64,000 bases of DNA from Cranoglanis bouderius (Eukaryota > Chordata > Actinopteri > Siluriformes > Cranoglanididae), in the NCBI GenBank assembly GCA_023630585.1, contig CM042543.1, positions 15,512,260-15,576,259 of the forward strand, in the 5' to 3' direction. Each line of letters opens with the position of its first letter. The first letter of the stretch is position 1. Of this stretch, positions 1 through 11,364 are shown one piece after another. A model generated the notes under the pieces. The model searched no databases. It was not told where the DNA came from and saw nothing but the letters and a program-made list of their open reading frames with translations. A program made the translations under genes and the position numbers.

Positions 1-1460
1 CACACACACACAAAAAGTTATAACATTTTGGAGGACGCGACTTCTGTTGTTGTATAATCACAAATATTTTAAAAATGGAGAGTTTTCATTTTGGTTTTAA
101 TAAACCAAGAAAGAAACCAACTGGTTTCACTCACTTATAAAAAGTCTAGTGAGCAGACAGAATGTAGAAGAAAACGCTTCATGCTCAGTCCAGTTGAACT
201 TTAACGTGAATTCGCAACCCTTGAAAGCTTGAGCGACAGAAAACGTGACGAGCCATGCTAAAATGAGGGCATGCCATCAGTTGCTGTGCGCGTTTTCTTT
301 TTGCTCCGTGATCTTCATTTCTGACCGCCCGCAATCCTTTGGGATCCAGAACCGATGTCTAGCACCATAGAAGAAATTGCATATTGCACTGACTGAACTT
401 TGATGATGGCAAAGAGAGCGCAGTCAAAAAAGGCAATACCTGAAATGTTAAAACTGCGGGAGTTCTCTCAGTCTGAAAAGTAAAGCGTGATGCAACACAG
501 TGCACAGAAAGCAGAGACGCCTTTCATAGCAGTACACTGACGATGCATGAACATCGAGGTTAACTTTGTACTGCATAATGTGGTATGGAAGCGGTTCGAT
601 GTGTTTTGTTCAGAATAGTAAAATATGTCAAATACTAGCTTGTAAGAAGGTTAGGTTTGACCTGTTTTTGCTTGTTAAAATGATTAGTAAAGCAATGCAT
701 GTTGTTCGATTAGGCACACTGAATAACTGTTACTCGATTATCCAATAAATAATTATGGAATTATCAAAATAAATGTTTGTTGCAGTCCTTCTGTAAAACA
801 AACTAATAAGTCAGTCAGGTAAGTGGGCTGTAATCAGGACACCGCATTATAATTCAGCATAAAAACTTATGAAAGTAAGTGTTTTAAAATAAATTAAATT
901 CATCTGGAATTGTTTTCTTTTGCCAGAGTTTATCTATGCATATTATAACAGAGGATCTTTATTTGGGTGATGACGAGAAGCGTGAATACAAACTGATCAA
1001 CTTCAGTCACGCAGAAAATTCTGCTCTTCAGCGTTTTTCAAGCCGGGCTAATGCTTATATAGCAACAATGTATTTTTCCCTCCTATTTGAAAGTCTTTAG
1101 GATGTATTTAAATGAGAGATTTAGTTAATGAGTTTGGGCAAACTCTGGAACAGTCTTTTAAGCATTATCATTCTCATTAATTTTCAGAATTACCCGCTGT
1201 GTTGTGATAGCTGTCATGGACTTCAGACTTCAATTAATTAAATACTACATATGTATATGAAATATACATGTACGTGTGTTGTGAGTGTGTGCACTTGTAT
1301 ATGAATGAGCATATGTTTGTGTATGTATACATGTACATGTGTGTGTGTGGATGGGAAAAAATACATTTTCTTTTAAAATTCTGCAATTTACAGTTTCTCA
1401 GGAGCGCACGGCTAAGCCCTAAGATAAATATGCAAATGCACAAAAAGTGCCAATAGAAGC

Positions 1461-1491
<31 letters not shown>

Positions 1492-3153
1492 TGTATGCAA
1501 CAACTCCAAGGCACCGGAAACAATGTCCTTTAGGACCGGAGTCAGGAACAAGGATCTCTCCTATTACACTCTTCAATGTTAGAGGGAATTCTTCCTCAAT
1601 ACAGTTTGCTTCTACTTTTGGACAAAATGCACTTTACAAGCAGTTTGCATAACACTTAATATCAAAGACGTGAAACAGTAATAATAACAACATAAAATCT
1701 GTGGATTAAAAACTTTAATTCATGAATAGCAGAGTAACAGACGCAGATGGAAGGCCTTGACGGTCAAACATATCCAAGAGAAAGCACATTCCCAGCTTTT
1801 GTTCTGTAATAATCACTTAATAGGTAAATCATCTCCATGTTTTTTTTTTTTGTCATTTCATGTGGAGGAGAGTGCACATCGGAGACATAAGTGCATCATT
1901 ACTGCTTTATCTGTCCACTGTTCTTGTAAAGCAGGAACAATTAACCCTGCCTTCAGCGTGATTGATATAGGCTTTGCTTTCAATTTGTTCCACTACACAG
2001 ATCATGAAATTCGCAATGTGCCCATCCTTATTGACCTACACTTTCAAACACACAGGGCTACTACACGACGAAAGGAATTAAAAAGAAGAGAGCCGCACAG
2101 CCATGAAATAATGTCTTTAAAAAAAAACAAAAAAAAAACAGACGTGACCTCACAAAGCCTCGACTATTTCAAGTGCACTCTCTAGAAAGTTCTTTTCTAT
2201 TCAATTGAAAAAGTTTTTTATATGTTGCTTTTTCATCAGCATTCTGCCTGAAAGCAGGATGAGAGCTTTTAAACTACTGGGGAAAAAAAAAAGACAGCTA
2301 TGTTGTAAACAGGGTTTACCGTTTTCATTTCAAACATTTTCAAATGCGAGCTGCTAAGCTGAGCCTGTAAATCTTTAAGACATGGTGAAAGAGGCTGTTT
2401 GTAGCATTTCAGCTGCTCTTACATAAAAGAAATAAAACGTTCACAAATTATATACTGTCGGATATCTATTATCAGGCCATTTTTCAGTGACTAACAATGT
2501 CTTACAGCATTCTATGTATAATTTCTTGTAGACCAAGATTAACTATGAAAAGAGAAGGAGAAAAGCAGGACGCCTTGAGCTACGGATGATATGCAGGTAA
2601 GAGAAACATGCAATGTAACACGTATCCACCTTCAGGCACCAAATGCATGACACTGAATAACGTTTATATGTAACATGTCTGATCAGATCTAAATAGGAAC
2701 ATTTGAGTCAAACAGATTTAAAACGAAACGTATTTAACATTATATATTGGTATACGTCTGACAAAATAAAACAGATAAATAAAAGAGCCATTTATCCCCC
2801 ATTCATTTCCCATTTGCCGAATTAATGCATAAATTAAGATCCGAGTATTCCTATAGATTTAAACTTAACATATAACACAAAGCCAGTTTTTTCTTCAGAG
2901 ACTAAAAATATTCTGAAGTTTCTGAGCGTGTTTATTTTAGCTTCTGGCTATTCTAACATATCTAGGAATATGACCTTTCCCACAGTCTGCTGCAGATGCC
3001 TCAGGAAGAAAGCCTTTAGACTTTATTAGATGAAAGAAACACAATCACTTCACCAATTACATGTCACACGAAGCATTATGTGGATGGCAGAGTGTTTTAT
3101 CAATACGCAAGTTGGGCTTCAGGAGGCCCGAGTATATTCAGTGGCAGCACACA

Positions 3154-3154
<1 letters not shown>

Positions 3155-3190
<36 letters not shown>

Positions 3191-3206
3191 GCACACATAC
3201 ACACAC

Positions 3207-3256
<50 letters not shown>
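3155..3256. repeat. Inverted CT / GA microsatellite pair
   Basis: A CT array (about 3157-3185) is followed after a roughly 24-base CA-rich spacer by a GA array (about 3210-3256). The two arms are complementary, so single-stranded DNA or RNA could fold into a hairpin. Translations of this segment are low-complexity and not genes. Confidence 0.9.
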
Positions 3257-3258
<2 letters not shown>

Positions 3259-6200
3259 ACAGCTGAATGCAGCTTCCTACTAAAGTGTGGCTTTGGAAAA
3301 GTGCACGCTGCTATAACCATGGGAAAAAGGCAGCACAAAGCCAGCAAATAAAGCCAAGCACGGGTGGCCTTCTTCAAATGACGCAATGCTTAAGGAATGC
3401 ATGTCAGAAAAGACCTCAGCACGCTGCAGCTCCTCGGCGAGGTGAGGCGAAGCCGGCTTTACTTCCATTTCCAGCCAAATCGCTGCTATAGCATTTGCTT
3501 ATTAAAGTGACAGGTGGGCTCCCATGCATATGCACCTCTCAATCCATTTACACAACTCGTGCAGCGGGTATCATTGGGAGGCACAAGGGCGGTCCGTGGG
3601 GAGTTAATCGGGCCATGTCCTACCTCCTGCTTGGCCTAAGCCGAATAATCAATTACAATTTCACAGGCAGAACCTCGGTATGTCACAGAGGGTCATGCAG
3701 GTGTGTGTGGTCAGATTGGAGCGTGATAAACTGGTGGTGGTGGTGGCGATGCCATTTTTGTACAGCGTTACTTTTCAGGACAATATTCCTGTCAGTGTCA
3801 AACTCTAGTTGAGAGACAGATGTGTGGATGAGGCAAATATGTTGCTGTGCTAAAAGAAAGTGCCTAGAGATCTCAGGAGTACACCAAACACCATGAAACG
3901 ACAAAAATCCCAAAGTACAGTATGCTCCGAAGGAAACTTTGAAGTATCTTTCAACCCCTGAAATCTCTGCCTGTGCATGCTCTACAGCATAAATATATGT
4001 ACTGAATTGTATACCTCCACAGGTTAAAACACAAACCTTATCTACTCCTGTGCCCACATATTTCAGAGCCTGAGTGCGGATCTGTCAGTACTGAAAGCTG
4101 GAGAAGGAGCCGAGGTACAGGGCGGGAAGCGAGCAGAGGCAGCTAAAGGGCAACGCTCGCTGCTAGCGTTGGAGCTGCACACATAAACAGGGGGGAAAAA
4201 AGCAGATGGGAGTCAACAGGCAAAACATCTGTCCTTCAAGCCAGACGCTAAATAAAGGTCTCACTTGCATGGATGTTAAATGCATAGGTGGAGGGTTTGG
4301 TTTTACCTCGGTCTTGAATCATAATAAAAGCTAAAAGATGTTACACTACAGTTAAGAAAGAAAGCTAAGCGCTGCCTGCAATTCATTTGGAATATAAGGT
4401 GATTTCCTATGAACCACTAAAGAATGACAATATTTACTGAATGGTACTCAAGGACAGATTCCTGAAAAGCCTGCGATCACTAACAAGATTCAAGGCAACC
4501 GTTTCATGTTTATTTACCAGAACAATAAAAGATGAGTGTGATTAAATATGTCGACGACAATAGACTGCCGAAGGTAGTGTAGGATGACGAGTGCGCAAGA
4601 TATGAAGATGTATAAGTCAAAAAAGAAAAAGAAAAAAGACCCCCAAATAGGTTAGTTATTCCTTTCATACTGTATGTACCTTTCTTGTGGCTGCATCCTG
4701 TCTTCCCTACAGCACTAATGCTGTTGATTCTCCTGCCACTGATACCACTGATACAAACATAAAGGGCTCAAGCGCCGTATGAAAGCCAAAGGTACGGCAG
4801 AATGAAAAATCCCCCGCCTGACCGAGTGGGGTGTGTATCACAAAGGCGGCGATAAAGCAGCGCACAGCGTGAGGCGTGCGGTAGCACAGCATGCTCCGTG
4901 CCTGCACTATTACCTTAGTGAGCTACATCTTCTTTATGTCTGTCTCTCGACACTGACCTTCAGAGCAACATCAGTGGGTGGAGGAGAGAGAGACAGAGAC
5001 GGCGTAATCACCGCGCTGCACGCCGCCCAAACAGCCACAGATGGGGCTGGAAATCCCTCTTAATTGTGATAAATATGCATCGGAATGGCATGCTCGCTCC
5101 CCATCTATACTGTGTTCAGCGTTCCGATCACTGGGAGCAACTGGCCGTTCTTTTGTTCAGTGATGAAGCACTGTGTTGCCAGTGTAGCTGTAAGGCATGT
5201 AGAAGATGCTGCTGCTTTCTTCATAAAAACCTTTCAGATTAAATGCCAAATATTTATTCTATTTTGCAATTCTTTACCATAGCTTTAGTCTCAGCCCTTA
5301 AACAAAATGAGCACAGATAACAGAGCACTGCTTTTCAAATAAAGCCTATACATTTTCAACTTTCAATCATTAAACTCTGTTTCTCTTCCGAACTCTGTGC
5401 ACAATACCAAGCATTACAGAATACCTGTTGATGTAGACATATCAAGCATTTCCTCTAAAGACAAATTCTGCATTAAAATAATACATTTGACTATTTAGTA
5501 CAAAACAGTATTCACACATCACACATCCGCACCATTGGGTTCCTTTTTCCAGTTTCCATTCATTTTCCTCCAAAGCTCTGTTGCACTAATACAATAGAAA
5601 ATGCAACACTGGGGAAAGGCAGAATGGTTAACCTCGACACAAAGCCAACTTTGAGGTTACTGCTTCATAGCAACTGCCAACCCGTTTCTCTCCCCGTTTA
5701 TTCTTTGTGTTGCTTAAGCCCCAGTATAAAACTCTCAGCTGCTACTCCAACACCAATCCACGTAACGTAAACATGCACGTGCCATTAAGAGCCATTAAAC
5801 ACCTTCAGTCAGAATTTTCAGGCAAATTCGTTTCAGCTCTCAAGAGGAGCCGCACCGCGAATCGCAGAGTGTGATTTAACCCCTTCTGAACGCCAACAGG
5901 AGACAGGTGATAAAGAACGCGCTCATGCACAGGCTATGAAGTTTCTCCCCTCAAAATTAATTCCATCTTCAAGATTTCTATCTTGCCGATATGCTCAGAA
6001 TGGCACAAAAATATGCCTCTGCCACTAAGATTACAGCTGACTGACTTAACATAAACATCTTCTGCTGCTGTGCCAGTGGGAGTGTGCTGGATGTAATGCC
6101 ACAGTCCGGGCCTCTGGTATATGACTAATCCTCTTATGGGTATTACTTTATTGTTAAATTTCAGCGTTTAAGCAAGAGATCTTTAGGAATAGTCATAGTG

Positions 6201-6352
6201 GTCTGTCTGTGAATGTCGTTCCTCTTCTTTGTTTATGATAGGCACTGATAGTCTAGTCAGAGGCCCGGTTTCCCAAACTGAACATATATACAATTAGAGT
6301 ATTGTGTCTGAGTATAGTATTAAGTAGGCCTGTTCATACAATGCCTTCAACA

Positions 6353-6368
6353 CCAATATATATATATA

Positions 6369-6412
<44 letters not shown>
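6353..6412. repeat. TA/TG microsatellite
   Basis: A short TA array runs directly into a TG array of about 20 units. Confidence 0.9.
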
Positions 6413-6413
<1 letters not shown>

Positions 6414-6840
6414 ATAAAGACAGCACACCACATCCATCCAGCTCACCTTTTGCCTCATTCACTTCATATCTGATCTATTAGCACACATGATGTAAACAGG
6501 TATTCGGCTTCGAGAAGTGATTGTGTGAACAAATATCTCGTTGACTCAGCTTCCATCAAATTCATTCTCAATAACATAGGCCTAGTATTGCGGATTTAAT
6601 AGCTCGTTTAGTCAAAGTGAGACAACCCGAGACCCTCATCAAATGTGACAGTCAAGTATGAAGCGTTTACAGAAATTCATGCAGTAATGTTTCTTTATCA
6701 ATAGAGAAAAAATGTAGCGCAACTACACAACACTGAGCTTTCAGACTCAAATAATATTAGGTTAGGCTGCTAACCAGTAGTATACCAATGCACAGTGTCA
6801 AACAGGCCTTGTTTTTTATTAAACAGGAAATTGATGATTA

Positions 6841-6876
6841 AAAACAAAACAAAACAAAACAAAACAAAACAAAAAC
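6841..6876. repeat. AAAAC pentanucleotide array
   Basis: There are about six consecutive AAAAC units. This has the look of a degraded A-rich tail or a simple repeat. Confidence 0.85.
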
Positions 6877-7469
6877 AGACTATTCCAGGTAGCCACAGCG
6901 TCTGTGTTTGGCGCTGTGTGATGATTTGTGCTAGGATTTCCAGCATTACCTGGAGGAAGCGCTCGTGTCCGTTAGGGCGCTTGAGGAATCCATGCGCTAC
7001 ATTCAAAGTTCCTGAACAGCTCCCTGCTGCCTTATGCAAATTTCTCACCGCTTTTACCGTCCCGCCGCCAACAGCAGCCTTTGCTCAAGTCATGCACAGC
7101 CTGGCCTAGCGCTTCACGGTAGCTCAGCTGAGATAAACGGCAGCAATGTCATCGACACATTCACGAATCCCCGTCAACAACGACAACACGCAGGCGTCAG
7201 TGGCCATCACGCCTGGACCCGAGCGCGCTAGTGATGAACGCGGCTACCGCGTCCTCAGGTCCGCCAAAACACGCGCCTCCTCCTCCTCCTCCTCGTGTGT
7301 AAACCTGTTACCCGAGCTTCAACCTCCCTTGATTGCCAAACACACTCCCGTGGGAAAGGGCACGCCCGAAACTTCTGACATCTCAATCACACACGCACAC
7401 ACAAAATGCACAACATCTAATAATGAGCAGGCGGCGACGCGTTACACACAACAAACCGAGCTGTTTTAC

Positions 7470-7519
7470 CGTTCTCTTCTTGAAGGGTCTTGCTGAACGC
7501 CAGGCTTGGTGGGCGCCAT
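7470..7519 (-). CDS. npas3: npas3 alternative first coding exon (MAPTKP form)
   Basis: Minus-strand ATG at 7519 opens MAPTKPGVQQDPSRRE plus CG of an arginine codon, ending at a GTAAAAC donor at 7469-7468. The peptide nearly matches the N-terminus I recall for human NPAS3 (MAPTKP, then QQDPSRRER). NPAS3 is a nuclear bHLH-PAS transcription factor of brain development that pairs with ARNT-type partners; its bHLH starts in exons outside this window. The ATG has a strong context (AAG before, G after). It is embedded in GCGGGAAGATGGCGCC, a YY1-type site typical of CpG promoters. The exon ends in phase 2, exactly like the alternative exon at 9791-9649, so both can join one shared downstream exon. 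At 50 coding bases it is too short to find by ORF length. Only the family assignment relies on memory; frame, start and donor are seen directly. Confidence 0.9.
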
Positions 7520-8060
7520 CTTCCCGCAATTATTTGATTTCTGACTTTTCCCCCCCCCCTCCTCCTCCTCTTTCGTCTTCACGTTGATTCAGACATGCAG
7601 CCGAGGAGAGCAAAGGCGGTGCGATGTGGACACTGAGAGGTGTTTGAAGAGCGGCATGGCGCCGTGCTGGAGCGGAGTGGTCGCGTCCCCCTGAGCGATC
7701 ATGAGCGGTGAGGACGGAGCGGAAGGCGCTCCACAGGCATGCCGCGAGCAGGAGCCGCGAGCCCGGGACGCGTCTGAATTCTGAATACAGAGCGGTGCGG
7801 ATCTCTACTCACACGGGACCGTCACATGGTGAGCTTTCCCCGGAGGAGTGCGTCCTCTCCGGCGCTGAGTGAAGCCGCCTTTCCGTGCGCGTTGAGCTGC
7901 ATTTTTCCTCCTCCGCTTCGCTCTGTGTGCAGTAGCGCTCGCCTCCTCTGCTACCGGCGCAACAACGCCACTCAGTTGTAGTTGGAAACAGTTTTGCCTT
8001 TCGCGGAATTTACAGGTTGTTCCGACGCGTAATTCCGCCATCCTAAATTTCCCCACAACC
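7520..8060 (-). promoter_or_regulatory. npas3: CpG-rich promoter / 5' UTR block of the MAPTKP npas3 start
   Basis: The sequence upstream of the 7519 ATG is rich in G, C and CpG, in contrast to AT-rich DNA beyond about 8060. The same enrichment extends left across the exon to about 7130. A polypurine/polypyrimidine run lies at about 7548-7580. I see no TATA box; together with the YY1-type site at the ATG this fits a broad CpG-island promoter. The transcription start cannot be fixed from sequence. A short plus-strand frame opening MSGEDGAEGAPQ at 7700 also lies here, but I see no support for it being a gene. Confidence 0.65.
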
Positions 8061-9648
8061 GTTTATTTTACACCCAAACTCCTTTAGATGCTTTGTTCAC
8101 TGGGTTAAGGAAAGGGACTGTATGCAGTAAGAATGTCAGAATAATAAGAGACTACGTACTACTGATTGCAACTATGACATAAAATAAGAAAATTTATTTT
8201 ATTGTACTTTGATCTGAAATGATTTTTAAATATATATACACATATATTTATGTGGCATATGGGGCATCTTTAAAAACACCCTGATAAACACCTCATAGCT
8301 GTCACCTTACCAAAGTATAAATCCTTAGTTCACACACCCTGTGAACCCAATCCCATAACAACATCTGACAGCTCTTCTTAAGACCTTTGCATAAATGTGT
8401 TGTGCAAAGTTGGTCTTGTACTTTAAAAAAAAAAAAAAAAACTTATTATGAAGTGTCTTTATTTATTTATTTATTAGATATAAATAAGTACACCCCCCCC
8501 CCCCCCCATCTTTAAGAACCAGTGACCTGTCAAGGTCAACTCCTGACGCACACACTGGCCACACAATGTTGAGTAAATTCCAATGCATGTAGCAGATCTG
8601 AAGGCAAAGAGCTGGGTGTGTGTACGATTAACTTTACCTGCACGACTGGGCTCCATAATATTCTAAATCACTCTGTTTTCATCCCGATTCTGAAGATTTA
8701 GTGCACTGGACGTTTTGGATGTTGCATGTACTAGTGCAGCTGATTCACTTCATTAACTCATTAACAAGCCCTTCATAATGTGAAGTGAGTTAGAGCTGGG
8801 AAATCACAAAAATATGCTGAGCATATGTCAGACTAAGGGGAGATTGAAAGCCGCTGCCTTAAATATTATCAAAGGTCAAACAACTTGTGTGTCAGCGTTT
8901 GTTGTTTGCATAAATGTCTTTAAAATGTGGAACTATCTGTACAAATCACAGGTTATTAAACACTGTGTATAGATATTTATCATGGTTTGACTAATTTTTA
9001 TCATATGCTGCTCTACCTAATGTACTGTATATACCAGCCTATACTTTACATGATTTATATGGAACCCTTTTGGCCAGATGCTATCTATTGAGTGGTCGAG
9101 GAAACATTTACTAAGTGGCTACTGTAAAAAGTCATAAATTTGGTCTGTAGTTTTAGATGCAGTGGAAACCGGCAATAAACTTACAAGCTACTGTCGGCTT
9201 GCAACTAGATTTTTTGACCTAAGTGGAGTTTTCACATGGAAATGGAAATCAAGGTGCACATCACATAGTAAAGCTTGTTTTGTTACGTTAGTGTGGTACT
9301 AATAGGACCCACACATTTGTGCAGGTTTGTATGTCTGGATGCCTTTTTTGATCATATACATGTATAAGATTTAGACTTATAATTGTGTATGTGTGTGTGT
9401 GTATGTATGTACCTGGTAGATATCTAATAAAGTGCAACTTGCGGTTTAGCATCGGGTGTAATTAATGTACTTGGAGCAATCTTTTAATCTAGTTCCTAAT
9501 CATATGCACTACATAGAACTAAATTACAATTACAGTGGAAAACAAAAGCATTGATGCGACATGACAGCACATAGCGTAAATACGCGCACGTCGGCAAAAT
9601 GAGAGGTCAATATGGTGAAATTCAATGAACCGTTTTTAATGAACATAC
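8061..9648. other. AT-rich stretch between the two npas3 starts
   Basis: There is no coding signal here. It contains an A-run (about 8406-8431), a TTTA array (about 8459-8475), a C-run (about 8492-8508) and a short TG array near 9385-9405. For transcripts starting at the 9791 exon this is intron; for those starting at 7519 it is upstream DNA. Confidence 0.7.
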
Positions 9649-9791
9649 CTTTGTTGGTAAGTGGTCAAGCCCTGGACGTTTTGCGGGTTGCCGTTGGTGG
9701 CGCCCGGGACTCGTGCTGCCGGCATCCCTGCGGCTCCTGCGCCCGCCGCCGCCGTCACCTGCACGCTGAAGTCCGGGAAGATCCTGATCAT
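9649..9791 (-). CDS. npas3: npas3 alternative first coding exon (MIRIFPDFSVQV form)
   Basis: Minus-strand ATG at 9791 encodes 47 codons plus two bases, starting MIRIFPDFSVQVTAAA, passing an Ala/Gly stretch and ending NPQNVQGLTTYQQ with AG of the next codon. A GTATGT donor follows at 9648-9643. I recall a long NPAS3 isoform N-terminus with the same FPDFSVQVTAAA and NGNPQNVQG blocks. An in-frame TAA at 9885-9887 with no ATG between makes 9791 the first possible in-frame ATG; an upstream frame start at 9872 is GTG. The phase-2 end matches that of the 7519-7470 exon. The segment lies before the bHLH domain and is probably disordered; its role is unknown. An ATG at 9885 in another frame overlaps this start and could act as an upstream ORF. 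Confidence 0.87.
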
Positions 9792-10975
9792 CCCCGGGCT
9801 GAGGAGCGCACCGCCGAGCGAGTGTGTGTGCGTGTGTGTGAGTGCAGCCTGTCCTCCGGCCGAGCAAGTCACAGCGCAATCCCATTAGTGACGAGCACGA
9901 GCTGCTGGGCCATTCTCGCGCTTTTGTGCTCTGAGAGGAGACTGTTGTTGTTGCTGCTGCTGCTGCTGCTTTTAGGCTTGCAGTGGCATTGACGGGATGC
10001 TCAGCGGAAACGCGCCGTTACGCGTCAACGAGGAAAGTTTCGACTGGATGCTGAAGCTTGTCCTCTCACAACGTAGGGTTATTTAACCACACACACACAA
10101 AAAAAATGAAATGCTGTACGTTTGATTAAAGTCGGTGCATATGAATCGAACTGCTCTAAATGTTGGAAGAAAATGCGACCAGATTGTAAAGTTCCACAAG
10201 TTAACTTTTCTACCGACTTTGCATAAACGGTAGCCTGATTATCTCTCTAAAAAAAACAAAAAAACAAAAAAAAAAACTCAAATGAACCCTTTAACTCTTT
10301 ACCTATTTAGAAAAAACAGTGAGTTAGTTGAAAAAGCCACTATTTAGGCTAGTGTACGTCCTTTCCCGACTTCTGCATATGCCCAGATTTAGCACATCCT
10401 AACAGGATAAAGTCTACCGAATGTTCTGGAGCGCCTTCTCTATATTGAAAAGGTCGCTCCATAGACTGATAAGTGCATGTAGACTATGTCCAAAATATTA
10501 ACGACGTGTGCAGACAGCCTGAAGAAAACTAAGCGACACTGATCTCAGTTTTCATGAGGACAAACTGCAGACGTTAAGCGCGTGTCTGGGAGCCAGCTAA
10601 AAGTCCAAAATGAACCGCGATGACGTATTCGACTCGCCCTCCTCAGTGTTAATGTTTTCAAGTTTACGCGTGAATCATCTCGAGGTTTTCCTCTCGCCTC
10701 ATCTGCACGCGACTCTGTCACGGCGTGTGTGAGATGTTTAAATATGCTGTCTAGATACGCTATGCTGTGGTGTACAGCGGTGCGTTTACTGTTGTGTGTG
10801 TGTGTGTGTGTGTGTTCTACCGCTGAAGGTGTTGTTGTGTGAGATCCGGAGCGCGTGGGAGCGGATGTATGAGCCGATTAACTGCGCCGCGCGAGCGTAC
10901 GGGGAGCGCGCGCTGGCCTTCAGCAGCCAATCAGGCACAGGCACGTGAGCGCGCACTGGCTGCTGCGGCAGTAAC
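9792..10975 (-). promoter_or_regulatory. npas3: CpG-rich promoter / 5' UTR block of the MIRIFP npas3 start
   Basis: CpG-rich sequence lies just upstream of the exon (to about 10060) and again at about 10610-10975, with an AT-richer patch between. The distal block has a CCAAT motif at 10927-10931, a CACGTG E-box at 10942-10947 and dense GCGC. A TTG/CTG triplet array at about 9944-9971 would be CAG on the transcript, and a TG array lies near 10795-10815. No TATA box is evident. The block marks the left border of the gap after akap6 and probably drives the longer npas3 isoform. The exact start site is unknown. Confidence 0.6.
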
Positions 10976-11107
10976 CCTTTGAAAACCTGAATAGTGGTTA
11001 CTGGTATTTAACGTTGGATTGCAACAATGCGATTCTTTCAGATTGTAAAACATTAATAAAATAAAAATAAAAAACATGCATCTTATACCTGTTAATAATA
11101 GTCATAT

Positions 11108-11321
11108 ACACTCACCGGTCACTTTAATAGGAATACCAGTACCCCTTTTCATTCATGCAATTATCCAATCAGCCAATGATGTGGCAGCACCACAATGCAT
11201 ACAATAATGCAGATACAGGTCAAGAACTCCAGTTAATGTTCAAGACTTTGACCGTGACATGGTTGTTGGTGCCGGACTGCCTGACTTGAGTATTTTAGAA
11301 ACTATTGATCTCCTGGGATTT

Positions 11322-11364
<43 letters not shown>

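Larger units (their letters stand above)
1..7469 (-). other. npas3: npas3 first-intron sequence (5' part), no coding exon seen
   Basis: This stretch lies downstream of the 7519-7470 first exon on the minus strand and should be intron. I see no convincing exon. Open frames here are short and lack splice context. It holds a CA tail at the left edge, a T-run near 1460-1484, paired CT and GA arrays at 3155-3256, a TA/TG array near 6357-6411 and an AAAAC array near 6842-6874. Stretches at about 3480-3680, 5040-5220 and 5780-6060 look unique and free of simple repeats, and could be conserved regulatory elements. That last point is inference. Confidence 0.6.

Noticed and set aside
1757..2185. 142-codon plus-strand frame
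   Set aside because: No recognisable domain, Lys-rich end from A-runs, no splice or start context; likely chance.
3030..3386. Frames of 78-96 codons around the CT/GA arrays
   Set aside because: Low-complexity Ser-Leu and Arg-Glu strings from simple repeats.
7700..7783. Short plus-strand frame MSGEDGAEGAPQ
   Set aside because: Only 27 codons inside a CpG block, with no donor or homologue seen.
7805..8056. 83-codon Arg-rich minus-strand frame
   Set aside because: Composition follows the CpG-rich DNA; no homology recognised; it falls in the presumed npas3 5' UTR or promoter.
9872..9872. Upstream start for the npas3 MIRIFP exon
   Set aside because: The codon is GTG rather than ATG, and the added residues come from a CA-like repeat.
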